64,000 bases of DNA from Aphodosoma sp045631465 (GCA_045631465.1 JAZQUV010000011.1:88587-152586); one strand, 5' to 3'. Shown: positions 16,881 through 25,994, counted from the stretch's first letter. Numbers and translations: made by a program. The notes: generated from the sequence alone by a model not told the origin.

Positions 16881-18170
16881 ATGCAACGCACCATTGACTA
16901 TATCATCCAATTCCTCACTCGCGACGAACATAACTCTCGCCTTGTAGGATACACCAATGACCAAACTCAATGGGCTAAATACAAAGTCGTAATCCTGCCT
17001 TCTGATTTCTTCAAAAGCAATATTTACGGCACACCACAAAGTATGCCTTCTCTCCCTCTTCAAGAGATTGAAGGCATACCTCTTTTATTCGGCACTCCAC
17101 AAATCGAAACCCTCAATTCCACAATCATCTGCCATGCCGACATCATCGCAAGCACCTATTTCCTAATCTCTCGCTACGAAGAATATATCAACCCTACTTC
17201 CAATCGCGACTCTCATGGCAGATACATAGGCAAACAATCCATCCCCGCAAAGGCCAACTTCATCCACCGACCTATCGTAGAAGAATATGGTGAACTACTA
17301 CGAAAACTTCTCCAACAATCCAACGTATCACTACCTCCTATTTCACAACAAATCAACCACATATACCTCACTCACGACGTCGACTCCATCACCAACTACC
17401 GCCGCCTACGTGGGTTCCTCGGAGGCATATACCGCTCTATATTCAAACACACAGAATCCATTTCCACAATACTAAAATCACTCATCAACATCAACAACGA
17501 CCCTGCCTACACCTTCCCTTGGATTCTCAATCAAGACAACCAACTACCAACTGCAACTCAAATCTATTTCATCAAAGCCACCCGACAAGCCACTAGTTTC
17601 GACCGTCCTGCATACAATCTAACAGGCAAAAACTTCACACACCTCAAAAACGAAATACTAGCCGCATCCCCCAATGCAATATTCGGACTACACGCAAGTT
17701 ACAAAAGTGGCAATACCCCCGACATCATACCAGATGAGCAGCGCCTACTACAATATGCCATAGAAAATCAACACATTACCACATCTCGACACCACTATCT
17801 TCGCTCTCTTCAACCCGAAGATATGGAATCACTTATCGATGCCCATATCACCGACGACTTCACAATGGGCTATGCCGACATCGCAGGCTTCCGACTCGGC
17901 ACCTGTCGCCCTGTTCGATTCATCAATCCATCCACCCGCCGTCTTCGTCCTCTCACTCTCCATCCTCTCACCATCATGGATTGCTCGCTCGACGAACCAC
18001 ACTACATGAACCTCAACTACAACCAAGCTCTATCCTACTCACAAACCCTAATCAATCAAACTCAAAAACACAACGGCGACCTATGCCTCCTTTGGCACAA
18101 CACCCGCTTTTCTAACAACAACTATCATAGCCAACTATACACAAAAATAATCAAATCATTATGCCTCTAA
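16881..18170 (+). CDS. Polysaccharide deacetylase-like protein (NodB-type barrel)
   Basis: 429 residues, no signal peptide. The N-terminal ~145 residues resemble the accessory domain of Bacteroidetes deacetylase-like proteins. The barrel starts near YLTHDVDSITNYR (the HDVD motif supplies the metal-binding Asp and general base) and later has ATQIYFIKA and FGLHASYKSG (His-containing motif). Such proteins remove acetyl groups from surface polysaccharide or are inactive relatives. It overlaps the next gene by 10 bases, and the two following genes are glycosyltransferases, so a role in a cell-surface glycan is likely. Confidence 0.65.
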   Translation: MQRTIDYIIQFLTRDEHNSRLVGYTNDQTQWAKYKVVILPSDFFKSNIYGTPQSMPSLPLQEIEGIPLLFGTPQIETLNSTIICHADIIASTYFLISRYEEYINPTSNRDSHGRYIGKQSIPAKANFIHRPIVEEYGELLRKLLQQSNVSLPPISQQINHIYLTHDVDSITNYRRLRGFLGGIYRSIFKHTESISTILKSLININNDPAYTFPWILNQDNQLPTATQIYFIKATRQATSFDRPAYNLTGKNFTHLKNEILAASPNAIFGLHASYKSGNTPDIIPDEQRLLQYAIENQHITTSRHHYLRSLQPEDMESLIDAHITDDFTMGYADIAGFRLGTCRPVRFINPSTRRLRPLTLHPLTIMDCSLDEPHYMNLNYNQALSYSQTLINQTQKHNGDLCLLWHNTRFSNNNYHSQLYTKIIKSLCL

Positions 18171-19348
18171 AAAAAATCCTCATTATAACCGATGCCGTTA
18201 CCAAACCCTTATACACTCCAAGGGTTCGTAACCTCTATCACTATTTTTCTCAAAAAGGCATTGAAATTGATTGGTTTACAGAGCAACACGAAGAAATTCC
18301 CACCTCTTTCAATCTAAAATTACACCAAATACCATTCTACAAACACAAAGGCATACTAGGTAAAACCGAATGGATAATAAAAAACATCCTCAACCTCCTA
18401 TTTGATTACAAAAACAACTATTTCGCCCAAAAAGTTCTATCTGCCACCCAAAACACAAACTACGATTTGGTTTTCTGTAGCACATTCCACACTTTTGGAC
18501 TTAAAGCAGCTCTCAAAGTAGTGCAAAAACAAAACATACCTCTACACATAGACCTACGCGACATCACCGAACAATGTGACACTAACGAATACAACAATTC
18601 TAAATTAGCTCTTGGTTTCATCAGCAAAACCTATCGCGACATCAACATTTCGCGCCGAAACCGAGTATTAAAACAAGCACATAGCATCACTACCGTATCA
18701 CCGTGGCATACCAATTTCCTAAAACAAATCAACCCTAATACCCACCTAATCTACAACGGATACGACACAGACACATTTAAACCCCAAAACATTAAATCCA
18801 ATTTTTTCGATATCATCTACACAGGCAAATGGTATGGTTCAACACTACAAGACCCTACACTTCTCTTTCAAGCTTTAGCCGAAATAAACAACCCTCAAAT
18901 ACGCCTTATTTGGTACACCAATACCGACATCCATTCCCAAATTAGCAAACTCGCAAATCAGCATAACTTAACCTCACCTCTTGTAATAAACAATTACGTA
19001 CCTAACGACGAAATACCAAACCTACTCAACCAAAGTTCAATAATTCTTGTCCTAACCAACAAAGGCAATCGTGGCATAATGACAACCAAATTCTTCGAAG
19101 CCCTAGGTGTTGAAAAACCTATACTTTGCGTCCGTAGTGACGAAAATTGCCTTGCTCAAACAATAAAAGAAACAGAATGTGGATTAGCTGCGACAAACGT
19201 TGAAGATATAAAAGAATTTATTTTATACTACTACAATCAATGGCAAAAACAAGGCTATACACATGTCGATGTAAAAAACAAAGAACAATTCTCGCGTCAA
19301 AACCAAGCCCTTCTATTTGAAAAAATATTTAATCAAGTGTTAGAATAA
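18161..19348 (+). CDS. Glycosyltransferase, GT4-like (GT-B fold)
   Basis: 395 residues. The N-terminal half has ILIITDAVTKPLYTPRVRNLYHYF, a typical GT-B start, and DLVFCSTFHTFGLKAAL. The C-terminal half has DIIYTGKWYGSTLQDPTLLFQAL and, near residue 300, a nucleotide-sugar-binding loop with IMTTKFFEALGVEKPILC, corresponding to the E(x7)E region of GT4 enzymes. It begins 10 bases inside the preceding gene and overlaps the next by 1 base, so the three are translationally coupled. Base composition is more AT-rich than the rel-pdxA block. Sugar donor and acceptor are unknown. Confidence 0.8.
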   Translation: MPLKKILIITDAVTKPLYTPRVRNLYHYFSQKGIEIDWFTEQHEEIPTSFNLKLHQIPFYKHKGILGKTEWIIKNILNLLFDYKNNYFAQKVLSATQNTNYDLVFCSTFHTFGLKAALKVVQKQNIPLHIDLRDITEQCDTNEYNNSKLALGFISKTYRDINISRRNRVLKQAHSITTVSPWHTNFLKQINPNTHLIYNGYDTDTFKPQNIKSNFFDIIYTGKWYGSTLQDPTLLFQALAEINNPQIRLIWYTNTDIHSQISKLANQHNLTSPLVINNYVPNDEIPNLLNQSSIILVLTNKGNRGIMTTKFFEALGVEKPILCVRSDENCLAQTIKETECGLAATNVEDIKEFILYYYNQWQKQGYTHVDVKNKEQFSRQNQALLFEKIFNQVLE

Positions 19349-20232
19349 TGCTATCAATACTGATTCCTACATACAACTATGATTGCTACGATTTAGTCTC
19401 AGAACTACATCGCCAAGCCTCTCAACTCAATATTGAGTTTGAAATTATTGTCGCCGACGATTGTTCTACCTCCGATCTTTCAAAACTACCACACATAAAC
19501 CAATTATCAAACTGTCAACTCATTAAACCCCAGCACAATCTAGGCCGTGCAAAAATAAGAAATTTTTTAGCCGACAAATCACAATACAACCACCTCTTAT
19601 TCCTCGATAGCGACTCTTTTCCTGCCAACAACGATTTCCTCAAAAAATATATAGAACATATACCGCAAAACATCACAATCTTAGGTGGCCGAATATACAA
19701 CGATGCTCAAAACGAGCACCACACTCTACTGACCCTATATGGTTCCACAAAAGAAAGAAACAACAATCCTATTCACATCTCAAATACACCTTTTACCTCC
19801 CCAAATTTCTTAATACCTAAAACTGTTTTCAATAAGATTCGATTCAACGAAAACATAAAAGGTTATGGTCATGAAGACACCATTTTTGGCATAGAACTAT
19901 CTCGTCTCAACATACCATATTATCGTTTCGACAATCCAATCATACATCTCCAAATCGAAGACAACCTAACATTCATTCAAAAAACAAAAGAATCAATTTC
20001 AAATCTATATAACATACACATAACTAAACAATATCCCGAAATACAAACACTATCCCCTGTTCTAAAACTATACACAAAAATAAAAAAACTCCACCTAACG
20101 ACTATTTTCACTAAAATATATAGAAATCATTCAAACACACTACTGAAATATTGCAACTGCAAAAATCCAAATCTAACAATATTCTCACTATACAAATTAT
20201 GTTATTTATGCCATATTGCATCAAAACAATGA
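19348..20232 (+). CDS. Glycosyltransferase family 2
   Basis: 294 residues, GT-A fold. The start LSILIPTYNYDCYDLV is the family 2 opening; IVADDCSTSD binds the UDP-sugar; LFLDSDSFP is the DxD-type metal site; and GHEDTIFGIEL is the ED acceptor-site motif near residue 175. The C-terminal ~60 residues are basic and AT-rich. The ATG overlaps the previous stop (TAATG), showing translational coupling. Likely role: surface polysaccharide or glycan assembly with the preceding two genes. Confidence 0.85.
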   Translation: MLSILIPTYNYDCYDLVSELHRQASQLNIEFEIIVADDCSTSDLSKLPHINQLSNCQLIKPQHNLGRAKIRNFLADKSQYNHLLFLDSDSFPANNDFLKKYIEHIPQNITILGGRIYNDAQNEHHTLLTLYGSTKERNNNPIHISNTPFTSPNFLIPKTVFNKIRFNENIKGYGHEDTIFGIELSRLNIPYYRFDNPIIHLQIEDNLTFIQKTKESISNLYNIHITKQYPEIQTLSPVLKLYTKIKKLHLTTIFTKIYRNHSNTLLKYCNCKNPNLTIFSLYKLCYLCHIASKQ

Positions 20233-20286
20233 CAAAGTGGCACATACAACCAATAATAATCACATTGGCACAAAATATGATAATGC

Positions 20287-20315
20287 AAAAGAGGCGCACC
20301 ATTGCGTCTCTTTCA
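20287..20315 (+). terminator. Terminator after the glycosyltransferase operon
   Basis: Stem AAAGAGGCGCA (20288-20298) with TGCGTCTCTTT (20303-20313), one G-T pair, short loop, then a T-rich stretch. Confidence 0.75.
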
Positions 20316-20335
20316 ATTTATAAATATAATAAATA

Positions 20336-20416
20336 GTAATAATAACAAATCGTTAGTAACGAATAACAAACTATAATATGTCTTGCTACTCGCTACTCTC
20401 GACTAAAAATCTAAAA
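20336..20416. repeat. Heptamer array leading into groES
   Basis: From 20336 to 20377, 7-base units of type TAACAAA and TAACGAA, then from 20382 to 20416 five units: CTTGCTA, CTCGCTA and three further units ending TCTAAAA. The phase is kept within each block. The second block ends 3 bases before the groES ATG. The same closing words precede nhaD and yqgF. Confidence 0.8.
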
Positions 20417-20419
20417 AAC

Positions 20420-20689
20420 ATGAACATCAAACCACTTGCAGACCGCGTGCTCATCCTACCTGCTCCGGTCGAAGAAAAAACAATTGGCGGCATCATCATC
20501 CCTGATTCTGCAAAAGAAAAACCCCTAAGAGGCGAAGTTATCGCTGTTGGTAATGGAACTAAAGACGAAGAAATGATTCTCAAACCTGGCGACCAAGTCC
20601 TTTATGGCAAATATGCAGGCACAGAACTCGACCTCGATGGCACTAAATATCTTATCATGCGTCAATCTGACGTCCTCGCAATTATCTAA
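20420..20689 (+). CDS. groES: Co-chaperonin GroES
   Basis: 89 residues from ATG at 20420 (MNIKPLADRVLILPAP). The frame is open further upstream to 20378, but that stretch is the heptamer repeat and would add non-homologous residues, so the internal ATG is preferred. The mobile loop region EEKTIGGIIIPDSAKEKP and the C-terminal KYLIMRQSDVLAII are intact. It forms the heptameric lid of GroEL and lies 72 bases upstream of groEL. No CIRCE operator was seen. Confidence 0.96.
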   Translation: MNIKPLADRVLILPAPVEEKTIGGIIIPDSAKEKPLRGEVIAVGNGTKDEEMILKPGDQVLYGKYAGTELDLDGTKYLIMRQSDVLAII

Positions 20690-20761
20690 TTAAATTCTAG
20701 TGCGAAAAACTTAATTATCCTATAAACATATTTTGTACTTCTGTTAAAAATAACAAAAAAA

Positions 20762-22396
20762 ATGGCTAAAGTAATTTCTTTCAATATAGATGCTCGCGAT
20801 CAACTCAAAAAAGGTGTTGACGAGCTTGCAAATGCAGTTAAAGTTACCCTCGGTCCTAAAGGCCGCAACGTAATCATCGAAAAAAAATATGGTGCACCTC
20901 ATATCACTAAGGATGGGGTTTCTGTTGCTAAAGAAATCGAACTCGAAGATTCTATCCAAAATCTCGGTGCCCAACTCGTAAAAGAAGTTGCATCTAAAAC
21001 TGGCGACGATGCCGGTGATGGTACTACTACTGCTACTGTCCTCGCTCAAGCTATCGTTGGAGTTGGTCTCAAAAACGTAACTGCTGGTGCCAACCCTATG
21101 GACCTTAAACGCGGTATCGACAAAGCTGTTGCTAAAGTTGTTGAAAGCATCCGTACTCAAGCTCAAGAAGTTGGCGACAACTACGACAAAATCGAACAAG
21201 TTGCAACTATCTCTGCCAACAACGATGCTGTTATCGGCAAACTCATCGCCGATGCTATGAAAAAAGTATCAAAAGATGGTGTCATCACTATCGAAGAGGC
21301 TAAAGGCACCGACACTACTATCGAAGTTGTTGAAGGTATGCAATTCGACCGTGGCTATATCTCTCCATATTTCGTTACTAATACAGAGAAAATGGAAGTT
21401 GAAATGGAAAAACCTTTCATCCTCATCCACGACAAAAAAATCTCTAACCTCAAAGAGTTGCTTCCTGTACTCGAACCTGCAGTACAATCTGGCCGCCCAT
21501 TGCTTATCATCGCCGAAGATGTTGACTCTGAAGCATTAACTACACTTGTAGTTAACCGTCTCCGTGCTCAACTCAAAATCTGTGCTGTCAAAGCTCCTGG
21601 TTTTGGCGACCGCCGTAAAGAGATGCTCGAAGACATCGCAGTACTCACTGGTGGTATCGTTATCTCTGAAGAAAAAGGCATCAAACTCGAAAGCGCAACT
21701 ATCGAAATGCTTGGTACTGCCGAACGCATCACTGTTAGCAAAGACAACACTGTTATCGTCAATGGTGCTGGCCACAAAGATGCAATCGCCACTCGTGTTG
21801 CTCAAATCAAATCTCAAATCGCAGCAACTTCTTCTGATTACGACCGCGAAAAACTTCAAGAACGTCTTGCTAAAATTGCAGGTGGTGTAGCTGTTCTCTA
21901 TGTAGGCGCTGCTTCTGAAGTCGAAATGAAAGAGAAAAAAGACCGCGTAGATGATGCCCTCAGCGCAACTCGTGCTGCTATCGAAGAAGGTATCGTTCCT
22001 GGTGGTGGTGTCACTTACATCCGCGCCATCTCTGCTCTCGAAGGTCTAAAAGGCGAATGCGACGACGAACAAACTGGTATCGAAATCGTTAAACGCGCCA
22101 TCGAAGAACCTCTTCGTCAAATCTCTATCAACGCAGGCAAAGAAGGTGCCGTAATCGTACAAAAAGTACGCGAAGGTGAAGACGACTTCGGATATAACGC
22201 TCGTTTCGACCGCTTCGAAAACATGTTTGCCGCTGGTGTAGTTGACCCTGCCAAAGTTACTCGCGTAGCTCTCGAAAACGCTGCTTCTATCGCAGGCATG
22301 TTCCTTACTACAGAATGCGTAATTACTGATAAAAAAGAAGAAAATCCTGCACCTGTAATGCCTCCAATGGGCGGTGGCATGGGTGGCATGATGTAA
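20762..22396 (+). CDS. groEL: Chaperonin GroEL
   Basis: 544 residues, the standard length. ATP-binding motifs are TLGPKGRNVIIEK and AGDGTTTATVLAQ; the catalytic Asp lies in DDALSATRAAIEEGIVPGGG. The C terminus is the Gly-Met tail GGGMGGMM. It folds client proteins in the cytoplasm with GroES. Codon choice is highly biased towards C-ending codons, as expected for strong expression. Confidence 0.98.
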   Translation: MAKVISFNIDARDQLKKGVDELANAVKVTLGPKGRNVIIEKKYGAPHITKDGVSVAKEIELEDSIQNLGAQLVKEVASKTGDDAGDGTTTATVLAQAIVGVGLKNVTAGANPMDLKRGIDKAVAKVVESIRTQAQEVGDNYDKIEQVATISANNDAVIGKLIADAMKKVSKDGVITIEEAKGTDTTIEVVEGMQFDRGYISPYFVTNTEKMEVEMEKPFILIHDKKISNLKELLPVLEPAVQSGRPLLIIAEDVDSEALTTLVVNRLRAQLKICAVKAPGFGDRRKEMLEDIAVLTGGIVISEEKGIKLESATIEMLGTAERITVSKDNTVIVNGAGHKDAIATRVAQIKSQIAATSSDYDREKLQERLAKIAGGVAVLYVGAASEVEMKEKKDRVDDALSATRAAIEEGIVPGGGVTYIRAISALEGLKGECDDEQTGIEIVKRAIEEPLRQISINAGKEGAVIVQKVREGEDDFGYNARFDRFENMFAAGVVDPAKVTRVALENAASIAGMFLTTECVITDKKEENPAPVMPPMGGGMGGMM

Positions 22397-22413
22397 TCTT
22401 CATCCCACTACAT

Positions 22414-22450
22414 AAAAAGGCTGATTTCAATCAAGAAATCAGCCTTTTTT
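22414..22450. terminator. Terminator after groEL, probably bidirectional
   Basis: A perfect 15-base stem (22414-22428 with 22434-22448) around AATCA, built on AAGGCTGATTTC. A run on the left and T run on the right suit use by groEL and by the convergent DJ-1 gene. Confidence 0.9.
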
Positions 22451-22504
22451 ATACTACTACCAAAAATCTGCAAAAAAAACAGATTTAGATATATAAATAA
22501 ATTA

Positions 22505-23047
22505 TTATTTCACAAGCATACCTTCTGCCACTGCATTTGCCACATCTTCACCCTTAAGAATAGTTGCGAGTTGCAATGCAAATTCAATAGTACAACCTGG
22601 TCCTCGCGATGTCACCACATTACCCGACACCATTACGCGCTCTTTCACTACAAATGCCTCTTCCAATTGATCCTCAAAACCTGGATAACAAACTGCTTGT
22701 AAATTACGCAAAATATGCATTTTACCAAGAATCGAAGGTGCAGCACAAATAGCCGCAATCCAACGACCTTTTTTATTTTGTTCACGAAGAGCAGTAATCA
22801 AGCCAGCGTGTTTACCCAAATTAAGTGTTCCTGGCATACCTCCTGGAAGAATAAGCATCTGTGCATTTGCACAATCTACTTCATCAAACATCTTATCTGC
22901 TTCGATACGCACGCCATGAGCACCCTCTACTATACGTTCTTCCATTACCGATACTGTTGTCAATTCAACCTCTGCACGACGCAAAACATCAATTGTTGCA
23001 ATAGCTTCAACCTCTTCGAAGCCTGTTCCTAAAAATAAATAAACCAT
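22505..23047 (-). CDS. DJ-1/PfpI family protein
   Basis: 180 residues, normal for the DJ-1/ThiJ group. It starts MVYLFLGTGFEEVEAIATID, where the Glu of GFEEVEA supports the active cysteine. The nucleophile elbow is AAICAAPSIL with Cys at about 100. Family members act as deglycase/glyoxalase III or oxidative-stress chaperones; which applies here is not visible. It is the last gene of a leftward run after tonB, separated by a 98-base heptamer-repeat gap. Confidence 0.88.
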   Translation of the reverse strand: MVYLFLGTGFEEVEAIATIDVLRRAEVELTTVSVMEERIVEGAHGVRIEADKMFDEVDCANAQMLILPGGMPGTLNLGKHAGLITALREQNKKGRWIAAICAAPSILGKMHILRNLQAVCYPGFEDQLEEAFVVKERVMVSGNVVTSRGPGCTIEFALQLATILKGEDVANAVAEGMLVK

Positions 23048-23051
23048 AATA

Positions 23052-23143
23052 TAAGTTGAAAAATGAAAGTTTAAAGTTGAAAATTAAAACATAAAACTCA
23101 AAAAAATATAACTTTCAAATTTCACATTTCAACTTTCAAATTC
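23052..23143. repeat. Heptamer array filling the tonB to DJ-1 gap
   Basis: Seven units of AAGTTGA type (23052-23100) are followed, after an 8-base A-rich spacer, by five units of AACTTTC/AAATTTC type (23109-23143), near-complements of the first. The array runs from just upstream of the DJ-1 ATG to 2 bases from the tonB stop codon, so essentially the whole gap is repeat. Confidence 0.8.
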
Positions 23144-23145
23144 AA

Positions 23146-23973
23146 TTAGTTTAATCTAAAATTATAAGTTATCGTACCAATAGCCACTCCGCCATCACCT
23201 GCCGAGAACTTATTTTTCTTCGCAGCCTCAATAGCTGCTTTACGCAAAGTTTCATTCGTAATAGTCGTTCCTTTTGTTGCAATAGCAGCATCTACCACCT
23301 TGCCCGAAGCATCCACACGTATCTCTACCACAATACGTCCTTCTTCATTTCCTTGATATGATGGACGAGCCAACGTACCCAACAAGTCACGACCACTAAG
23401 CGACCAAGAATTTCCGCCTTGCGAACCCTGCCCTGCAGGATTACCCTGCTGTGTCTCGCCTTTTGTCTGACCCTGACCTTTACCCATATTTTGGAATGCC
23501 GATCCGGCCAAACTACTTGCTTGATTTTTCTTAGCCTCTTGTTCTGCTTTTTTACGAGCTGCCTCTTCGGCTTTCTCTCGCTCAATTCGTTCTTGCTCTG
23601 CTTTTTCTCGAGCTATACGCTCTTGCTCTGCACGTATACGAGCCTCTTCTTCAGCCTGTTTGCGTTTCTTTTCTGCCTCCAATGCTACCGATGGATCTTC
23701 TTGTGTCATCAAATCCTCTTCTGCTGGTGCCGACACCTGAGGTGCTGCTGGTGGAGGTGTCGTTGTAGGCACTGGTGCTGCCTCTGGTGCAGGTGTTAGA
23801 TTAGGCGTGCTTTCTCCAAATCCATCATCCGCAAAACCCAACGAAATCATCACACCTTCATCCATCTCATTGCGATGCGCTGTCATTCCGCAGAATATCA
23901 GTATCAACAAGATAATGATGCAGATTATTGTCGTTGCAATAGCCGATTGTATTTCTGATTTTTTTAGTTTCAT
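23146..23973 (-). CDS. TonB/TolA-like energy transducer
   Basis: 275 residues. One transmembrane helix at about 13-33 near the N terminus, a Pro/Ala-rich spacer (PAPEAAPVPTTTPPPAAP), a long charged helix at about 95-155 built of EKAEQERIEREKAEE-type repeats as in TolA, and a C-terminal TonB-like domain with GRIVVEIRVDASGKVVDAAI. It passes proton-motive energy from ExbB-ExbD to outer-membrane receptors or maintains envelope integrity. It overlaps exbD by 1 base. The TolA-like helix leaves open whether this is a Ton or a Tol system. Confidence 0.85.
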   Translation of the reverse strand: MKLKKSEIQSAIATTIICIIILLILIFCGMTAHRNEMDEGVMISLGFADDGFGESTPNLTPAPEAAPVPTTTPPPAAPQVSAPAEEDLMTQEDPSVALEAEKKRKQAEEEARIRAEQERIAREKAEQERIEREKAEEAARKKAEQEAKKNQASSLAGSAFQNMGKGQGQTKGETQQGNPAGQGSQGGNSWSLSGRDLLGTLARPSYQGNEEGRIVVEIRVDASGKVVDAAIATKGTTITNETLRKAAIEAAKKNKFSAGDGGVAIGTITYNFRLN

Positions 23974-24386
23974 TACTCTTTTACTTTGGTAGCTATCACC
24001 AATTTAAGGCGATTTTCATTAGCTATATCAAGTATTTTCACTATTTCGCGATAAGGCACCAATTCATCTGCATGCAATGCCACATAAGTTGTCGAATCCG
24101 CAGCATGCACTGTTTGCAAATATGGTTCTATTTCCTCAAAATGCACTTGTCGTGATTTCGAACCATTATCCGCAATACTATATTCGCCTTCCGCTGTAAT
24201 ACCTATTTTCACAATATTTGCCTTCGTTGCGGTCTTTGCCGAACTCTGTGGCAAATTCACTTTCATATCATTCGGTGCCGACATCGTCGATGCTATCATG
24301 AAAAACAATAGCAACAAGAAGATAATGTCAGTCATCGACGACATCGAAAATGACGAATCTATTTTATTTGATTTCTTTAAAGCCAT
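23973..24386 (-). CDS. exbD: ExbD/TolR biopolymer transport protein
   Basis: 137 residues, standard length. N-terminal cytoplasmic tail followed by one transmembrane helix, SMTDIIFLLLLFFMIASTM, whose Asp (residue 20) is the conserved proton-carrying residue. The periplasmic domain follows. It forms the motor with ExbB; its start is 2 bases from the exbB stop and its end overlaps tonB. Confidence 0.92.
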   Translation of the reverse strand: MALKKSNKIDSSFSMSSMTDIIFLLLLFFMIASTMSAPNDMKVNLPQSSAKTATKANIVKIGITAEGEYSIADNGSKSRQVHFEEIEPYLQTVHAADSTTYVALHADELVPYREIVKILDIANENRLKLVIATKVKE

Positions 24387-24388
24387 AA

Positions 24389-25105
24389 TTATTTACCTGC
24401 TGCTGGTTCATTCAACAAATCAAGGAATTCCATACTACGCATTTCAAGACGACGCATCACTTCATTCACTCGGCCTACCAAATAGTTATATGCAAAATAT
24501 GCACACACACCCACAATAAGACCTGCCACTGTTGTCACCATCGCAGTATAAATACCGCCTGACAACTGACTAAGATTAATTGTGTTACCTCCTGCTTGCT
24601 CCATTTCAAAGAAGGCTTGCACCATACCCATTACGGTTCCCAAGAAACCCAACATAGGTGCTCCACCCGAAATCGTAGCCAACAACGAAAGTCCTTTTTC
24701 CAACTTAGCCACTTCAATGTTACCCACATTTTCAATTGCCACCAACACATCCGACATCGGACGTCCAAGACGCGAAATACCTTTCTCTATCATACGAGCC
24801 GATGGCGATTTTGTATCACGACACAATTTCAATGCTGCATCCAATTTTCCATCATAGATATAGTCTTTAATTCTGTCCATAAACGAAACATCCTCTTTCG
24901 ATGCTTGTTGTGTCACAATCATACGCTCAATAAAAATATAGATTGCCAAAACAAGCATCAAAGCAAGCGGAATCATAATCCATCCTCCTTTGAGGCACAT
25001 ATCAATAAAATTCAATTTCACAGGCTCTTCAACCATCGGAGCCATCGCATTCAATGTGTCAGCAGCCATACCTGCCACCATCTGTGTTTCTTGTAAAAGT
25101 AACAT
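24389..25105 (-). CDS. exbB: ExbB/MotA/TolQ proton channel protein
   Basis: 238 residues. Three transmembrane segments: about 37-58 (GGWIMIPLALMLVLAIYIFI), about 140-165 (ATISGGAPMLGFLGTVMGMV) and about 185-210 (GIYTAMVTTVAGLIVGVCAYF). The second and third carry the family's conserved glycines and threonines for proton passage. First gene of exbB-exbD-tonB, 116 bases downstream of pdxJ. Confidence 0.92.
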   Translation of the reverse strand: MLLLQETQMVAGMAADTLNAMAPMVEEPVKLNFIDMCLKGGWIMIPLALMLVLAIYIFIERMIVTQQASKEDVSFMDRIKDYIYDGKLDAALKLCRDTKSPSARMIEKGISRLGRPMSDVLVAIENVGNIEVAKLEKGLSLLATISGGAPMLGFLGTVMGMVQAFFEMEQAGGNTINLSQLSGGIYTAMVTTVAGLIVGVCAYFAYNYLVGRVNEVMRRLEMRSMEFLDLLNEPAAGK

Positions 25106-25191
25106 AATTTTATAAAGTTGTAAATTTAAAATTCAAAAAAAATATTATACTCTAATACATTAACGAAAAAAAACATAATATATTGCCTACC

Positions 25192-25224
25192 AACTAGTAA
25201 CTAGTAACTAGTAACTAGTAACTA
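25192..25224. repeat. AACTAGT heptamer array at the pdxJ stop codon
   Basis: Four exact copies of AACTAGT (25192-25219) plus a partial fifth. The pdxJ stop codon (25222-25224, minus strand) lies in the partial unit. The unit contains the palindrome ACTAGT, so the array is self-complementary. This is the most regular of the heptamer arrays and the likeliest to vary by slippage. Confidence 0.92.
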
Positions 25225-25935
25225 TTTCAAGCATTCCAAATATCTTTTGATTGTTTCCTCCAATCCGAGATAGAGGGCATCACAAATCAATGCATGTCCA
25301 ATCGACACCTCATCCAAAAATGGCACACACTCATGGAAATATGCCAAGTTGTGCAAATCCAAGTCATGTCCGGCATTGATACCCAAGCCCAACTCATGAG
25401 CCGCCACTGCTGCATGCACATATGGCGCCACCGCTACCTCTCTATCCTCATGATATTGCGATGCATATGGTTCTGTATAAAGCTCTATTCTATCTGCGCC
25501 CGTACGAGCCGCCGCCTTAATATTCTCAATATCAGTGCCCACAAATATCGAAACTCGTATGCCTTGCGCTTTAAACAAATCTACCAACCCCTTCAAGTGG
25601 TCAAAATTTGCCACACAATCCCAACCCGCATTCGATGTCAATACTCCCGGCGCATCTGGCACCAAAGTCACCTGTGCTGGCTTAACCCTACTAACCAAAT
25701 CAATAAATCTCTCATCCGGATTTCCTTCAATATTGAATTCTGTCGACAATGCTGGCTTCAAATCCAACACATCTTGACCCGTAATATGTCGCTCATCTGG
25801 TCGTGGATGAACAGTAATACCTTGCGCTCCAAATTTCTCACAATCCAACGCAACTTTCAGTACATCAGGATTATTCCCTCCTCGCGCATTACGAATAGTC
25901 GCTATTTTATTTATATTTACACTTAGTTTTGTCAT
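25222..25935 (-). CDS. pdxJ: Pyridoxine 5'-phosphate synthase
   Basis: 237 residues, the usual length. TIM-barrel motifs include SVNINKIATIRNARG, GAQGITVHPRPDERHI (catalytic His and substrate-binding Arg), TLVPDAP and GINAGHDLDLHNL. It condenses 1-deoxyxylulose 5-phosphate with the PdxA product to form pyridoxine 5'-phosphate. Divergent from nadK, and probably the first gene of the leftward exbB-exbD-tonB transcript. Confidence 0.96.
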   Translation of the reverse strand: MTKLSVNINKIATIRNARGGNNPDVLKVALDCEKFGAQGITVHPRPDERHITGQDVLDLKPALSTEFNIEGNPDERFIDLVSRVKPAQVTLVPDAPGVLTSNAGWDCVANFDHLKGLVDLFKAQGIRVSIFVGTDIENIKAAARTGADRIELYTEPYASQYHEDREVAVAPYVHAAVAAHELGLGINAGHDLDLHNLAYFHECVPFLDEVSIGHALICDALYLGLEETIKRYLECLK

Positions 25936-25961
25936 ATCTTTTATATATCAAATTTTATTTG

Positions 25962-25969
25962 TAACTTTG
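25962..25969 (+). promoter_or_regulatory. nadK promoter -7 box
   Basis: TAACTTTG, exact match to TAnnTTTG, about 100 bases before the nadK ATG, giving a leader that includes a heptamer array. Confidence 0.65.
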
Positions 25970-25986
25970 TAGTCAGAAATTGGGTA

Positions 25987-25994
25987 CAAAAGTA
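25987..25994 (-). promoter_or_regulatory. Possible pdxJ promoter -7 box
   Basis: Read on the minus strand it is TACTTTTG, fitting TAnnTTTG, about 50 bases before the pdxJ ATG. It would overlap the divergent nadK promoter region. Confidence 0.45.

Noticed and set aside
20233..20419. CIRCE operator (HrcA) before groES
   Set aside because: No TTAGCACTC/GAGTGCTAA inverted repeat is present; the only structure is a terminator and heptamers.
20378..20419. Upstream start for GroES
   Set aside because: It would translate the heptamer array into non-conserved residues; MNIKPLADR is the standard start.
23419..23799. Plus-strand ORF opposite tonB, rich in Cys, Leu and Phe
   Set aside because: It is the antisense of the Lys/Glu/Ala helix of TonB; no independent evidence.
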